This document shows positions 1-10,364 of a stretch of 64,000 nt of DNA, in pieces (positions within the stretch are counted from its first letter, which is position 1; every line of letters starts with the position of its first letter). The translations under genes were made by a program, and so were the position numbers. This DNA is from Mangrovihabitans endophyticus (GTDB lineage Bacteria; Actinomycetota; Actinomycetes; Mycobacteriales; Micromonosporaceae). The DNA is taken from NCBI RefSeq assembly GCF_014646155.1, contig NZ_BMMX01000001.1, forward strand, positions 1,152,321 to 1,216,320, given 5' to 3'. Under the pieces are notes generated by a model that saw nothing but the letters and a program-made list of their open reading frames with translations, had not been told where the DNA came from and searched no databases.

Positions 1-1
1 C

Positions 2-640
2 GCGGTCGGCGGCGGCCTGCTCGTGGCCGCCCTGGTCTACCTGCTCGCCCGGCAGCACGGGGTGGTCCGGCCGCATCAGCTCATCCTCGTGGGCATCGGC
101 GTCAGCGCCGTGCTCGCCTCGGTGAACGGTTACCTGATGACCCGGGCGCGGCTCGGCGACGCGATGCAGGCGGCGGTGTGGCTGACCGGCAGCCTCAACG
201 GGCGCGGCTGGGAGCACGCCGTGCCGGTGGGCGTGATCGTCGCGGTGGGCGTGCCGGGCGCGCTCGCGCTGTCCCGGCCGCTGGGCGTGCTCGGCCTGGG
301 CGACGACATGGCCGGCGCGCTCGGAGTGCCGGTTGAACGGGTGCGCCGGACGCTGCTGGCGGTGGCCGTCCTGCTGACCGCGGTGGCCACCGCCTCCGCG
401 GGTCCGGTGCCGTTCGTGGCGCTGGCGGCACCGCAGCTCGCCCGCCGGATGACCGGCTCCCCGGACGCGAACCTGGCCGTCTCCGGGCTGACCGGGGCGG
501 CCCTGCTGGCGCTGGCGGACCTGGCCGCGCAGCGGTTGTTCGCCCCGGTGGCGCTCCCGGTGGGGGTGTTCACCGGCGCGCTCGGCGGGGTCTATCTGGT
601 CTGGTTGCTGGCCGCCCGGCGGCGCGGCGCCCGCTGGTGA
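2..640 (+). CDS. FecCD-family iron-siderophore ABC permease, 3' part
   Basis: C-terminal part of an inner-membrane permease of the FecCD/BtuC family, which passes ferric siderophores through the membrane together with a second permease and an ATPase. The reading frame is already open at the window edge, so the start lies outside; about 212 residues are seen, roughly 60% of a normal FecCD protein. Several hydrophobic helices are visible, and the segment ASAGPVPFVALAAPQLARR is the family's conserved ATPase-contact loop (usually GxIxFVGLxxPHxxR). It points towards the NRPS and lies next to the siderophore genes, so its likely cargo is the ferric catecholate made here (inference). The partner subunits should lie just upstream. 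Confidence 0.9.
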   Translation, partial: AVGGGLLVAALVYLLARQHGVVRPHQLILVGIGVSAVLASVNGYLMTRARLGDAMQAAVWLTGSLNGRGWEHAVPVGVIVAVGVPGALALSRPLGVLGLGDDMAGALGVPVERVRRTLLAVAVLLTAVATASAGPVPFVALAAPQLARRMTGSPDANLAVSGLTGAALLALADLAAQRLFAPVALPVGVFTGALGGVYLVWLLAARRRGARW

Positions 641-671
641 CCGGGCGCCGCGCCTCGCCACCCGCGTGCGC

Positions 672-3600
672 TCAGCCGGTGACCAGCAGCCGGGAAAGGT
701 CACGGCCGATGAAGTCCAGCGCGATCGGTCCCATCATGCCGGGGTGGGTGCAGTCCAGCCGCCGCACGGTGAGTGTGCCGCCCAGGTACGGCCGCCAGCC
801 GCCGGGATCGAGCCAGTGCTCGCTGCGCGGCGCGCCCGCCACGTACAGCACCGCGTCCCCGTCATAGCGGCGGTGCCGGTGCTCGCGCATCATCCGGGCG
901 TTGTCCACCACCACGTCCGGGATGGCCGCGAGCACCGACTCGCCGAGCGCCGCCATCGGGCTGTGGTCATGCCGCAGCACGTCGAGGACCGCCGCGGTGC
1001 TCACGGTACCGTCCACAGCGGACTCATCCCGCCCGGCCATGTGCAGCACGGCCCGCAGCGCGTCGGTGCGGGTCGGTGTGGGCAGGTCGCGCCACTGGTC
1101 TGCGGGATACGCGTCGAGCAGCGCGAGCGCGACGACCCGTTCCCCGGCGGCGCGCAACTCGACCGCGACCGCGTGCGCCAGCACACCGCCGACCGACCAG
1201 CCCGCCAGCGCGTACGGACCGCGGGGCCGCGCCTCGCGAATCCGCCGCGCATAGTCGCGGGCGGTCTCGGCGAGTGACCGCCCGGCCGGGCGTCCGGTGA
1301 GTCCCGGCGCCTGGATGCCGTACACCGCCACGGACGGGTGCAGGTGTGGCAGTAGCCCGGCGTAGCACCAGGACAGGCCGCCGGCCGGGTGCACGCAGAA
1401 CAGCGCCGGGCCGTCCGGCGCCGGGCGCAACGGCAGCAGAACGCCCAGCGCCTCGTCGCCCTCCCGCTCGGCGTCCCCGCCCTGCCGCGCGGTGTGCAGG
1501 CGGGCGGCCAGCCCGGCGGGGGTGGGCGCGGCGAAGACCGCGGCCAGCGGCAGCGACGTGCCGAGCTCCTCCCGGATCCGCCGCACCAGCGTGGCGGCCA
1601 GCAGCGAATGCCCACCGAGGTCGAAGAAGTTGTCGTCCGGCCCCGGCGGCGCGACGCCGAGCACCTGGGCGACCAGCCCGGCGATCGCCGCCTGCGCCGG
1701 GGTGCGCGGCGCCGCCCCGGAGGTCCGTGGCGCGGGCGCGGGCAACGCCCGCCGGTCCAGTTTGCCGCTCGGGGTGAGCGGCAGGTCGTCCAGCGCCACG
1801 ACGGCCGCCGGCACCATGTGCTCGGGCAGCATGGTGCTCAGGTACGCGCGGCAATGCTCGGGTTCGAGCTCGCCCACCACGTACGCGCAGATCCGCCCGC
1901 CGGCCAGGGCCACCGCCGCGCGCCGCACCCGGGGGTGACCGGCGAGCACCGCCTCGATCTCGCCCAGCTCCACCCGGAAGCCACGGATCTTGACCTGCCC
2001 GTCCATCCGGCCGAGGAACTCGATCGCACCGTCCGGCCGCCACCGCGCGAGGTCGCCGGTGCGGTACATCCGATCGCCGGGGCCGCCCCACGGATCGGCG
2101 ACGAAGCGTTCCGCAGTCAGTTCCGGCCGGCGCAGATAGCCGCTGGCGACCTGGATCCCGGCGATGTGCAGCTCGCCGGCGACGCCCGGCGGGACCGGCC
2201 GGCCGCCGGGATCGAGCAGGTAGATCCGGGTGTTCCAGACCGGGCGGCCGATCGGCACCGGACCGGGTGGATCGCCCGGCGCGCACTCCCAGGCGGTGAC
2301 GTCGACCGCGGCCTCGGTCGGCCCGTAGAGGTTGTGCAACCGCGCGCCGACCACCCGGTGGAACTCGCGGGCCAGGTCCTCGGGCAGTTCCTCGCCGCTG
2401 CAGATGACGCGCCGCAGCACGCCGGCGGTGCGTGCGGCGCTCGGTTCGGCTAGGAACACCCGCAGCATCGACGGTACGAAGTGGACGGTTCCGATCCCTT
2501 CGCGGGCGATCAGGTCGGCGAGATAGGCGGGATCCTTGTGCCCCTGAGGCTCCGCGGTCACCAGGGTCGCGCCGGTGAGCAGCGGCCAGAAGAACTCCCA
2601 GACGCTGACGTCGAAGCCGGACGGCGTCTTCTGCAGCACGCGGTCGGCGGCGGTGAGCCGGTACCGGTCCTGCATCCACAGCAGGCGGTTCACGATGGCG
2701 CGGTGCGGCACCAACACGCCCTTGGGCCGCCCGGTGGAACCGGAGGTGTAGATCGCATAGGCGGCGTCGCCCGGTCCCGCCGCGACGGTCGCGACGTCCG
2801 GCACCTCCCGCAGATCGGGCAGCGCGTCCAGCACCTGCACCGGACGCGCGTCGCCCACCATGAACTCGCGCCGCTGCGCCGGATAGGACAGGTCCAGGGG
2901 AAGGTAGGCGGCGCCCGACTTGAGCACGCCGAGAAGGGCGACCATCAGGTCCACGCCGCGGGGCAGGGCGACCGCCACCAGCGCGCCGGGGCGGGCGCCG
3001 CGCGCGGTCAGCCAGCGGGCCAGCCGGTCGGCCCGCTCGTGCAGGTGCGCGTACGTGAGTTCGGCGCCCTCCGCGCGTACCGCGATCGCGTCCGGCGTCC
3101 GCGCGGCCTGCTGCTCCAGCAGGTCGGTGAGGGTGCGGTCGAGCACCGGATGCGCGGTGTCGTTCCACCGGTGCAGGACCAGGTCGCGTTCGGTGCCGGT
3201 GAGTACCTCCACCTCGGCGACCGGGGTGTCCGGGTGGAGGTCGGCGAAGCGGGTGAGCAGCACCCGCAGGCGCGCGAAGTGCCCGTCCAGCGCCACATCG
3301 TCGTACACCAGGGGGTTGGCGTCCACGGTCAGGTCCATCGCCCCGGTGCCGGTGTCGGTCCCGACGGTGATCTCGATGTCCTCGACCGGCCCGGTGGCCA
3401 GGTAGTGCACGCGTGCCGTCACGCCGTCGCCCAGGTCCAGCACGCGGCGGAACGGCTTCACGTTGACCTGCGGGCCGAACAATCGCCGGCCGGTGCCGAC
3501 CAGGCCCAGGTCCCGTTGCAGCCACTCGTAGCGGTATCGCTGGTGGCGCAGCGCCGAGCGCAACTCCCGCTGCACGCCGGCGACCAGGGTGCGCACGGTG

Positions 3601-4487
3601 GTCCGCGGCGGCACGGCCAGCCGCAGCGGCAGCACGTTGACCACGCTGGACGGGATGCGGGCCGCCACGGTGCCGAGCCGGCCGGCCACCGGCATGCCGA
3701 GAGTCAGATCCGTGGCCCCGGTGATCCGGTGCAGGTACAGCGCGGTGACCGCGAACGCCACCTCGGCCCAGGTGGCGCCGAGGCGGTCGGCCGCGGCCCG
3801 GATGGCGTTCCCGGCGTCCGCCGGCAGGTCGGTCCGCCGCTGGGCGCGCCGGTGGGCCGGTGCCGCGGACCGGTCGGCCAGCCGGGCGGGCTCCGGCGCG
3901 CCGGCCAGCCGGTCCCGCCAGAACTCGCGATCCGCCGCGGCGCGCCCCGCGGACTGATAGGCCCGCTCGTCGTCCAGCAGCGCGTCCAGCGGCCGGAACG
4001 CGGCAGGGGCGGCGGCTTCGCCGCGCCCCTTCGCCAGGTAGGTCGCGATCACCCGCTCGGTGACCATCGAGAAGGCGTAGCCGTCCAGCAGCAGGTGGTG
4101 CGCCCGCACGTACCAGACGGTCCGGCCGGGGCCGGTGCGCAGCAGCGCCTGGCGGCTCAGCGCAGCGCCGGACAGCGGCGGCGCGACGCTCAGGTCGGCG
4201 TCGATCCATCGGGCCACCGCGGTCTCGTCGGCCAGGTCGATCAGTTCCACCGGCGGGGCCGGCTGCGGGACGCGCCAGACCTGGTCGCCGTCGGTGGCGA
4301 ACCCGGTGTGCAACACCTCGGTCTGCGCGACGACCTCGGTGATCGCGGCGAGCAGCCGGTCGGTGTCGAGTGGACCGTCGAGGTCGACGCGATGGGCGCA
4401 CAGGTAGGTGGGGTTGTGCGGATCGAGGGACTGGGCGATCCACAGTGCCTGCTGCGCTGCGGTGAGCGGACGGCGATCGGCATTCAT
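672..4487 (-). CDS. entF: EntF-like NRPS, one C-A-PCP-TE module (serine-type)
   Basis: Predicted to join 2,3-dihydroxybenzoate to an amino acid and release the oligomer as an ester or lactone. It has 1271 residues, close to E. coli EntF. Domains in order: condensation (about 1-430, active site HHLLLDG), adenylation (about 440-920, YTSGSTGRPKG and YRTGD), carrier protein (LGGHS, phosphopantetheine Ser about 961) and thioesterase (GWSVGG, Ser about 1098; Asp about 1125; His about 1248). Pocket residues read by alignment with EntF from FDVSVWEFF, HFVPSML, VICSGE and YGPTEAAVDV give D-V-W-H-I-S-L-V-D-K, a serine-type code. A single module with TE suggests iterative use as in enterobactin (inference; no product is proven). 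The ATG lies 2 nt from an iron box and has no Shine-Dalgarno, so a leaderless mRNA is likely. Confidence 0.93.
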   Translation of the reverse strand: MNADRRPLTAAQQALWIAQSLDPHNPTYLCAHRVDLDGPLDTDRLLAAITEVVAQTEVLHTGFATDGDQVWRVPQPAPPVELIDLADETAVARWIDADLSVAPPLSGAALSRQALLRTGPGRTVWYVRAHHLLLDGYAFSMVTERVIATYLAKGRGEAAAPAAFRPLDALLDDERAYQSAGRAAADREFWRDRLAGAPEPARLADRSAAPAHRRAQRRTDLPADAGNAIRAAADRLGATWAEVAFAVTALYLHRITGATDLTLGMPVAGRLGTVAARIPSSVVNVLPLRLAVPPRTTVRTLVAGVQRELRSALRHQRYRYEWLQRDLGLVGTGRRLFGPQVNVKPFRRVLDLGDGVTARVHYLATGPVEDIEITVGTDTGTGAMDLTVDANPLVYDDVALDGHFARLRVLLTRFADLHPDTPVAEVEVLTGTERDLVLHRWNDTAHPVLDRTLTDLLEQQAARTPDAIAVRAEGAELTYAHLHERADRLARWLTARGARPGALVAVALPRGVDLMVALLGVLKSGAAYLPLDLSYPAQRREFMVGDARPVQVLDALPDLREVPDVATVAAGPGDAAYAIYTSGSTGRPKGVLVPHRAIVNRLLWMQDRYRLTAADRVLQKTPSGFDVSVWEFFWPLLTGATLVTAEPQGHKDPAYLADLIAREGIGTVHFVPSMLRVFLAEPSAARTAGVLRRVICSGEELPEDLAREFHRVVGARLHNLYGPTEAAVDVTAWECAPGDPPGPVPIGRPVWNTRIYLLDPGGRPVPPGVAGELHIAGIQVASGYLRRPELTAERFVADPWGGPGDRMYRTGDLARWRPDGAIEFLGRMDGQVKIRGFRVELGEIEAVLAGHPRVRRAAVALAGGRICAYVVGELEPEHCRAYLSTMLPEHMVPAAVVALDDLPLTPSGKLDRRALPAPAPRTSGAAPRTPAQAAIAGLVAQVLGVAPPGPDDNFFDLGGHSLLAATLVRRIREELGTSLPLAAVFAAPTPAGLAARLHTARQGGDAEREGDEALGVLLPLRPAPDGPALFCVHPAGGLSWCYAGLLPHLHPSVAVYGIQAPGLTGRPAGRSLAETARDYARRIREARPRGPYALAGWSVGGVLAHAVAVELRAAGERVVALALLDAYPADQWRDLPTPTRTDALRAVLHMAGRDESAVDGTVSTAAVLDVLRHDHSPMAALGESVLAAIPDVVVDNARMMREHRHRRYDGDAVLYVAGAPRSEHWLDPGGWRPYLGGTLTVRRLDCTHPGMMGPIALDFIGRDLSRLLVTG

Positions 4488-4489
4488 AG

Positions 4490-4508
4490 TTAGGGTAGCC
4501 TAAGCAAA
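4490..4508. promoter_or_regulatory. IdeR/DmdR iron box between entF and fes
   Basis: The 19-mer TTAGGGTAGCCTAAGCAAA matches the actinobacterial IdeR/DmdR1 consensus TTAGGTTAGGCTAACCTAA at 15 of 19 positions by eye. It sits in the 42-nt gap between the divergent NRPS and esterase genes, so one Fe(II)-loaded repressor could shut both. The assignment rests on motif match plus gene context. Confidence 0.85.
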
Positions 4509-4525
4509 CCGTCTGAAAGGGTCAA
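4497..4525 (-). promoter_or_regulatory. Candidate entF promoter, -10 inside the iron box
   Basis: On the minus strand a -35-like TTGACC (4520-4525) and a -10-like TAGGCT (4497-4502) are separated by 17 nt. Transcription would start about 7 nt further on, at roughly 4489-4491, only 2-4 nt before the NRPS ATG. The -10 hexamer lies inside the IdeR-type box, which explains repression by occlusion. Predicted from sequence only. Confidence 0.5.
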
Positions 4526-4529
4526 TGAG

Positions 4530-5804
4530 ATGCCCGCTGTGCCGCCGACCTCGGTTCCGCCCCGCGTGCCGCGCCCGTGGCCGCCGCCGGTCGCGGTCAG
4601 CCCGCGCATCGAGCAGTTGCGCGAGGCGGGTCCGGGGGCGGTGGCGGACTTCTGGGCGCGGATCGGCCGCGACGGCGCCCCCCTCGTCGAATCGGACGGT
4701 GACGCCATCCTGCTGACGTTCCTGTGGCGGCAACGACGACCCACGCGCGACGTGCTCGTGCTGGTCAACAAGCTCGCCGATCGCCACGACCTGGGCGCGT
4801 CCCGGATGCGCCGGATGCCCGGCACCGACCTGTGGCACCTGACCTACCGGGTGCGGCCGGACTGGCAGGGCAGCTACCAGTTCGCGCCGGACGAAGACCT
4901 CGCGGCGCCGGATTCCGCCGGCACCGCGCAGGATCCGGCGCACTGGCGGCGGGTCGCCGCCCGGGTGGTTGCCGACCCGCTCAACCCGGTGACGCTGCCG
5001 CAGGAACGACCGCCGCACAAGTCGGTGGCCACCGCGCCCGCGGCGGCCGCGCGTCCGCGCTGGTGGCTGCCCGACCCCGCGGTGCCGGCCGGGCGCGTCG
5101 ACGTGGTCGAGGTGCCCGGAGCTCCGGCCGGCGGCCCGCGCCGGGTGTGGCGGTACCGTCCACCGGGGGACCGCCGCGACGCGGGCCGGTACCCGCTGCT
5201 GGTGCTGCTGGACGGCGACATATGGGGCACGGTGACGCCCGTCGCGCCGATGCTGGACAACCTGATAGCGGCGGGCCGGATCCCGCCGGTGGTCGCCCTC
5301 ATGCCGGACAGCGCGGGCCGGACCACCCGGTTCACCGAGTACGCCTGCCATCCCGGCTTCGCCGCCTTCCTGCGCGGTGACCTCATCGAGCACGCCGCCG
5401 CCGGGCTGCGGGTGACCGGCGACCCGGCCCGGACCGTGGTGGCCGGGCAGAGCCTGGGCGGCCTGGCCGCGGCGTTCGCCGCCTTCTGCGCCCCGGAACG
5501 GTTCGGCAACGTGCTGAGCCAGTCCGGGGCGTTCTGGTGGCCCAGCAACCTGCCGGGAGACGCCGAAAGGTTCACCCGCACGGTGTCCGGGGCCGCCCGC
5601 CGGCCGGTGCGCTGGCACCTGGAGGCGGGCCTGGACGAGTGGGTGGCGCTGGACCCCAACCGGCGGCTGCGGGACGCGCTGACCGGGCGCGGATACGACC
5701 TGACGTACGCCGAGTTCGCCGGCGGGCACGACCGGGTCTGCTGGCGTGCCCGCTTCGGCGACGCGCTGGCCGGGTTGCTCACCCCGGTCACCGCACCGGG
5801 GTGA
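4530..5804 (+). CDS. fes: Fes-like ferric enterobactin esterase
   Basis: Cytoplasmic serine esterase predicted to cut the ester backbone of the imported ferric catecholate so that iron can be reduced and released. The 424 residues hold an N-terminal enterochelin-esterase domain (about 30-150) and a C-terminal alpha/beta hydrolase domain of the esterase D type. The nucleophile elbow is AGQSLGG, with a likely Asp in GLDEW and His in GGHDR. The ATG is preceded by GAAAGGG at 8 nt spacing. It is divergent from the NRPS across a shared iron box, as expected for a gene induced on iron starvation. Its 3' end overlaps the convergent isochorismatase gene by 17 bp. Confidence 0.9.
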   Translation: MPAVPPTSVPPRVPRPWPPPVAVSPRIEQLREAGPGAVADFWARIGRDGAPLVESDGDAILLTFLWRQRRPTRDVLVLVNKLADRHDLGASRMRRMPGTDLWHLTYRVRPDWQGSYQFAPDEDLAAPDSAGTAQDPAHWRRVAARVVADPLNPVTLPQERPPHKSVATAPAAAARPRWWLPDPAVPAGRVDVVEVPGAPAGGPRRVWRYRPPGDRRDAGRYPLLVLLDGDIWGTVTPVAPMLDNLIAAGRIPPVVALMPDSAGRTTRFTEYACHPGFAAFLRGDLIEHAAAGLRVTGDPARTVVAGQSLGGLAAAFAAFCAPERFGNVLSQSGAFWWPSNLPGDAERFTRTVSGAARRPVRWHLEAGLDEWVALDPNRRLRDALTGRGYDLTYAEFAGGHDRVCWRARFGDALAGLLTPVTAPG

Positions 5805-6429
5805 GCAGGTCCTCGGTGAGTTCCGCGGCGGACGCGGCCACCCCGCACCGGGTGGCGACGTGACGCAGCGCATCGGCATGGTGCGCCGGGCTGAAGTCGG
5901 CTATCGCGTCGGCGACCACGAACGGTTGAACGCCGCGCATGAAGGCGTCCAGCGCGGTGGCGAGCACGCCGATGTGCGCGTACACGCCGGTGATCACGAG
6001 TTGATCCCGCCCGCCCAGCACCTCGGCCAGCGGGGTGCCGACGAAGGCGCTGTATCGCCGTTTGGTGAGCACCACGTCCGCCGGCCCCGGCCGCAACGCG
6101 TCCACGATGGCCAGTTGCTGCGCGTCGTCCGGCGGCCCGTCCCCCCAGAAGTCCTGCAGCAGACCGCGTTCGTCGCGGCTCTGCCCGCCGGGCTGCGCCG
6201 AGAAGATCACCGGCATGCCGCAGCGCTCCGCGTGCGCGCGCAGCGTGGCGATGGTGTCCACGACCCGGCCCAGCAGGCTGCGGTCGGCGGTGCCGAACGG
6301 TGCCAGGAAGTAGTTCTGCATGTCGTGCACCAGCAACGCGGCGCGCGCGGGCTCCAGCCGCCACGCCACCTTCCCGCTCGCGCGGGTGTAGCCGGTGGGC
6401 AGGTGATACGGGGTGATGCGGGGCAGCAT
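5788..6429 (-). CDS. entB: Isochorismatase (EntB N-domain type), no carrier domain
   Basis: Hydrolyses isochorismate to 2,3-dihydro-2,3-dihydroxybenzoate and pyruvate. The 213 residues begin MLPRITPYHLP, as in EntB/DhbB. The catalytic Asp36 (LVHDMQNYF) and the Lys of VLTKRRYSAF are present. GVYAHIG has Gly where thiol hydrolases of this superfamily carry the nucleophilic Cys, as in the siderophore branch. E. coli EntB is fused to an aryl carrier protein; here that domain is a separate gene at 10037-10273. The start was set at the ATG 4 nt after the EntE stop because upstream codons only shadow entE. The stop overlaps fes by 17 bp. Confidence 0.93.
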   Translation of the reverse strand: MLPRITPYHLPTGYTRASGKVAWRLEPARAALLVHDMQNYFLAPFGTADRSLLGRVVDTIATLRAHAERCGMPVIFSAQPGGQSRDERGLLQDFWGDGPPDDAQQLAIVDALRPGPADVVLTKRRYSAFVGTPLAEVLGGRDQLVITGVYAHIGVLATALDAFMRGVQPFVVADAIADFSPAHHADALRHVATRCGVAASAAELTEDLLTPVR

Positions 6430-6433
6430 CGGA

Positions 6434-8047
<1,614 letters not shown>

Positions 8048-8049
8048 CG

Positions 8050-9225
8050 TCAGGCTCCCCGGGTTGTCAGGGCCCGGTCGGCCGGCCCGAGGGCGGCGAG
8101 CATGGTGCCCAGCTTGGCGGTGGTCTCGGTGAGTTCGGCGTGCGGATCGGAGCCGGTGACGATGCCGGCGCCGGCGTAGACCCGCAGACCCTCCGGCCCG
8201 GCCGTGGCGCACCGGATGGTGACCGCCCACTCGCCGTCGCCCGCGGCGTCGCACCAGCCGACCATGCCGGCGTAGAAGCCGCGGTCGAACGGTTCCAGCT
8301 CGGCGATCGCCCGCCGTGCGGCGCCCGGCGGGCTGCCGCACACCGCGGGCGTCGGATGCAGCGCGGTGGCCAGGCGCAGCGCCGACACGTCCGGGTCGGT
8401 GATCTCGCCGGTGATGCGGGAACCGAGGTGCCACATGGTGGGCGTGGCGGTCAGCGTCGGCTCGACGGGCACCCGCAGCGCACGGCAGAACGGCCGCAGC
8501 CCGTCGGCCACCGCCTCGCTGACGAAGGCGTGCTCGTGCCGGTCCTTGGCCGACGACAGCAAGGCGGCGGCGCGATGCGCATCCTCCGCCGGGTCGGTGC
8601 TGCGCGGTGCGGAACCGGCCAGCGGGTGCGCGACGGCGTACCGGCCGCGGCGCGCCACCAGCAACTCCGGGCTGGCCCCGAACAGGGTCTGCCCGCCGCC
8701 CACGTCGATGCCGAAGGTGTAGCTGCCGGAGGCGCCCGCGGCCAGCGCCCGCACCACCGGCGCCGGGTCGAAGCCGGGCGCCGCCAGCCGCAGCGCGCGG
8801 GCCAGCACCACCTTGGTGTACCGGCCGGCCCGGATGTCGCGCACCGCGCGGGCCACGGCTTCCAGATAGCCGTCGTCGTCGCACGGGGGCGCGCCGCCCG
8901 CGCGGGCGGGAGCGGGCCGGGCGGTCGGCACCGCAGCCCCGGCCGGTGGCGCGGTGCCGCGGCGCAGCAGGCGCGGCAGGACCAGCCGGGCGGGTGCGTC
9001 GGGCGCGAACGGGATCGCCCCGACGACCGCGCGGGCGCCGGGGCCGGCGCCGGTCAGCATCGCCTCGACCTGGTCGGGCAGCATGCCGTGGACGCCGCCG
9101 GACACCTCCGCCTCGGCGCCCTCGGCCAGCAGGGTGCCGCTGGGCGAGGCGAACACGGACGACAGGCCGGGACGGTAGGCGGACAGCAGTTCGACGCCGT
9201 CGATTGCGGGACAGGCGAGCGTCAC
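8050..9225 (-). CDS. entC: Isochorismate synthase (EntC/DhbC)
   Basis: Converts chorismate to isochorismate, the first committed step to 2,3-dihydroxybenzoate. The chorismate-binding domain covers about residues 120-385, with the family blocks [42 protein letters not shown] and [13 protein letters not shown]. An upstream GTG at 9243 is possible, but an AAGGGAG ribosome site lies 8 nt before the GTG at 9225, which I prefer (391 residues). It sits between entA and entE in the same operon. Confidence 0.92.
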   Translation of the reverse strand: MTLACPAIDGVELLSAYRPGLSSVFASPSGTLLAEGAEAEVSGGVHGMLPDQVEAMLTGAGPGARAVVGAIPFAPDAPARLVLPRLLRRGTAPPAGAAVPTARPAPARAGGAPPCDDDGYLEAVARAVRDIRAGRYTKVVLARALRLAAPGFDPAPVVRALAAGASGSYTFGIDVGGGQTLFGASPELLVARRGRYAVAHPLAGSAPRSTDPAEDAHRAAALLSSAKDRHEHAFVSEAVADGLRPFCRALRVPVEPTLTATPTMWHLGSRITGEITDPDVSALRLATALHPTPAVCGSPPGAARRAIAELEPFDRGFYAGMVGWCDAAGDGEWAVTIRCATAGPEGLRVYAGAGIVTGSDPHAELTETTAKLGTMLAALGPADRALTTRGA

Positions 9226-9254
9226 GGATGTTTCTCCCTTCACCGTGTACTCGG

Positions 9255-10040
9255 TCAGGCGCGCAGCGTCGCGCCGCCGTCGACGTACAGGTCGTGCATG
9301 GTGATGTGCCGGGCCCGCGGCGAGGCCAGGAAGAGGACCGCGTCCGCGACGTCCTCCGGGGAGGCGATGCGGCCCAGCGGGATGCCGGTGCGGAAGGCGG
9401 CCGGGTCGCCGGCGATCACCGGTCCGGGATCGTCACCGGTCCACAGCGCCCGTTGCATCGGCGTGTCGGTGGAGCCGGGCGCCACCACGTTGCAGCGGAT
9501 GCCGTACGGCGCCAGCTCCAGACCGAGGCACTTGGTGAACAACGTGGCGGCGGCCTTCGACGCGGCGTACGCCGCCATGCCCGCGCGGGGCACACCGGCG
9601 GCATTGGACGACACCGTGACGATGACGCCGTGCCGGCGCGGGATCATCCGGCGGGCCACCGCGCGACTGGCGTGGAAGACGCCGGTGGTGTTGACCGCGA
9701 AGGTCTCCGCCCAGTCGTCGTCGCGGTATCCCGCCACGTCGCCGGTGCGCAGCACGCCGGCCACGTTGGCCAGTAAACCGATCGCGCCCAGTTCGGCCTC
9801 GGCCTCGGCGACCACCGCCTCCATCCGGTCCGCCGAGGTGACGTCCGCGACGTACGCGACGACGCCGTCGTGCTCGGCGGCGAGCCGCCGCACCCCGCCG
9901 GCCACCCGGTCCACGGCCGCCACCCGGACGCCCTCGGCGGCCAGCGCGCCGGCGACCGAGCGCCCGATCCCCTGGCCGGCGCCGGTGACCAGGGCAGCAC
10001 CGGTGACCAAGGCGGCGCTGCCCAGGCCGCTGCCGGTCAC
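9255..10040 (-). CDS. entA: 2,3-dihydro-2,3-DHB dehydrogenase (EntA)
   Basis: NAD-dependent short-chain dehydrogenase that oxidises 2,3-dihydro-2,3-dihydroxybenzoate to 2,3-dihydroxybenzoate. The 261 residues carry the Rossmann motif [12 protein letters not shown], and a catalytic Ser...Tyr-x-x-x-Lys (VSSNAAG...YAASK). The GTG start overlaps the stop of the carrier-protein gene by 4 nt (GTGA), implying translational coupling. The N-terminus contains a near tandem duplication ([14 protein letters not shown]), so the native start strand may be slightly longer than usual. Confidence 0.93.
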   Translation of the reverse strand: MTGSGLGSAALVTGAALVTGAGQGIGRSVAGALAAEGVRVAAVDRVAGGVRRLAAEHDGVVAYVADVTSADRMEAVVAEAEAELGAIGLLANVAGVLRTGDVAGYRDDDWAETFAVNTTGVFHASRAVARRMIPRRHGVIVTVSSNAAGVPRAGMAAYAASKAAATLFTKCLGLELAPYGIRCNVVAPGSTDTPMQRALWTGDDPGPVIAGDPAAFRTGIPLGRIASPEDVADAVLFLASPRARHITMHDLYVDGGATLRA

Positions 10041-10273
10041 CGGTGGTGGTCCTCGCTCGCCAGCGTGGACCAGGCCGCGATGGTGGGTTCGTCGGCCAGG
10101 TCCAGGAAGCCGGTGTCCACTCCGGACTCACGCCAGCGGGTGGACAACGTCAGGATGCGGATCGAGTCGAGTCCGCGGTCGACGAGGTTCTCGTCGTCGG
10201 ACAGGCTGTCGGCGTCCTCGCCCAGGATCTCGGCGACATCACGACGCAGGCGGTCGGTGAACGAATCGGTCAT
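10037..10273 (-). CDS. Stand-alone aryl carrier protein (ArCP)
   Basis: A 78-residue four-helix carrier with the phosphopantetheine site [11 protein letters not shown] (Ser in GLDS). It should hold the 2,3-dihydroxybenzoyl group made by EntE and present it to the condensation domain of the NRPS. In E. coli this domain is the C-terminus of EntB; here it is free-standing and the first gene of the DHB operon. A TTG at 10276 is in frame, but the ATG at 10273 has GAAGGGAG at about 7 nt and is preferred. An iron box lies 20 nt upstream. Confidence 0.9.
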   Translation of the reverse strand: MTDSFTDRLRRDVAEILGEDADSLSDDENLVDRGLDSIRILTLSTRWRESGVDTGFLDLADEPTIAAWSTLASEDHHR

Positions 10274-10292
10274 CAATCGACTCCCTTCGCAA

Positions 10293-10311
10293 TAAGGCTA
10301 GGCTAACCTAC
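10293..10311. promoter_or_regulatory. IdeR/DmdR iron box of the DHB operon
   Basis: TAAGGCTAGGCTAACCTAC matches the consensus TTAGGTTAGGCTAACCTAA at 16 of 19 positions by eye. It lies 20 nt upstream of the carrier-protein ATG and downstream of the exporter gene, so it should control the five-gene leftward operon 10273-5788. Confidence 0.88.
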
Positions 10312-10364
10312 CAACGAGCGAAGGGAAGGGGAGGCCGCGGGTCGATGCGCCATCCGAACGGGCG

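Noticed and set aside
2481..4493. A 670-codon open frame antisense to the NRPS
   Set aside because: Low-complexity shadow of the real gene, without motifs; the NRPS domains on the other strand are unambiguous.
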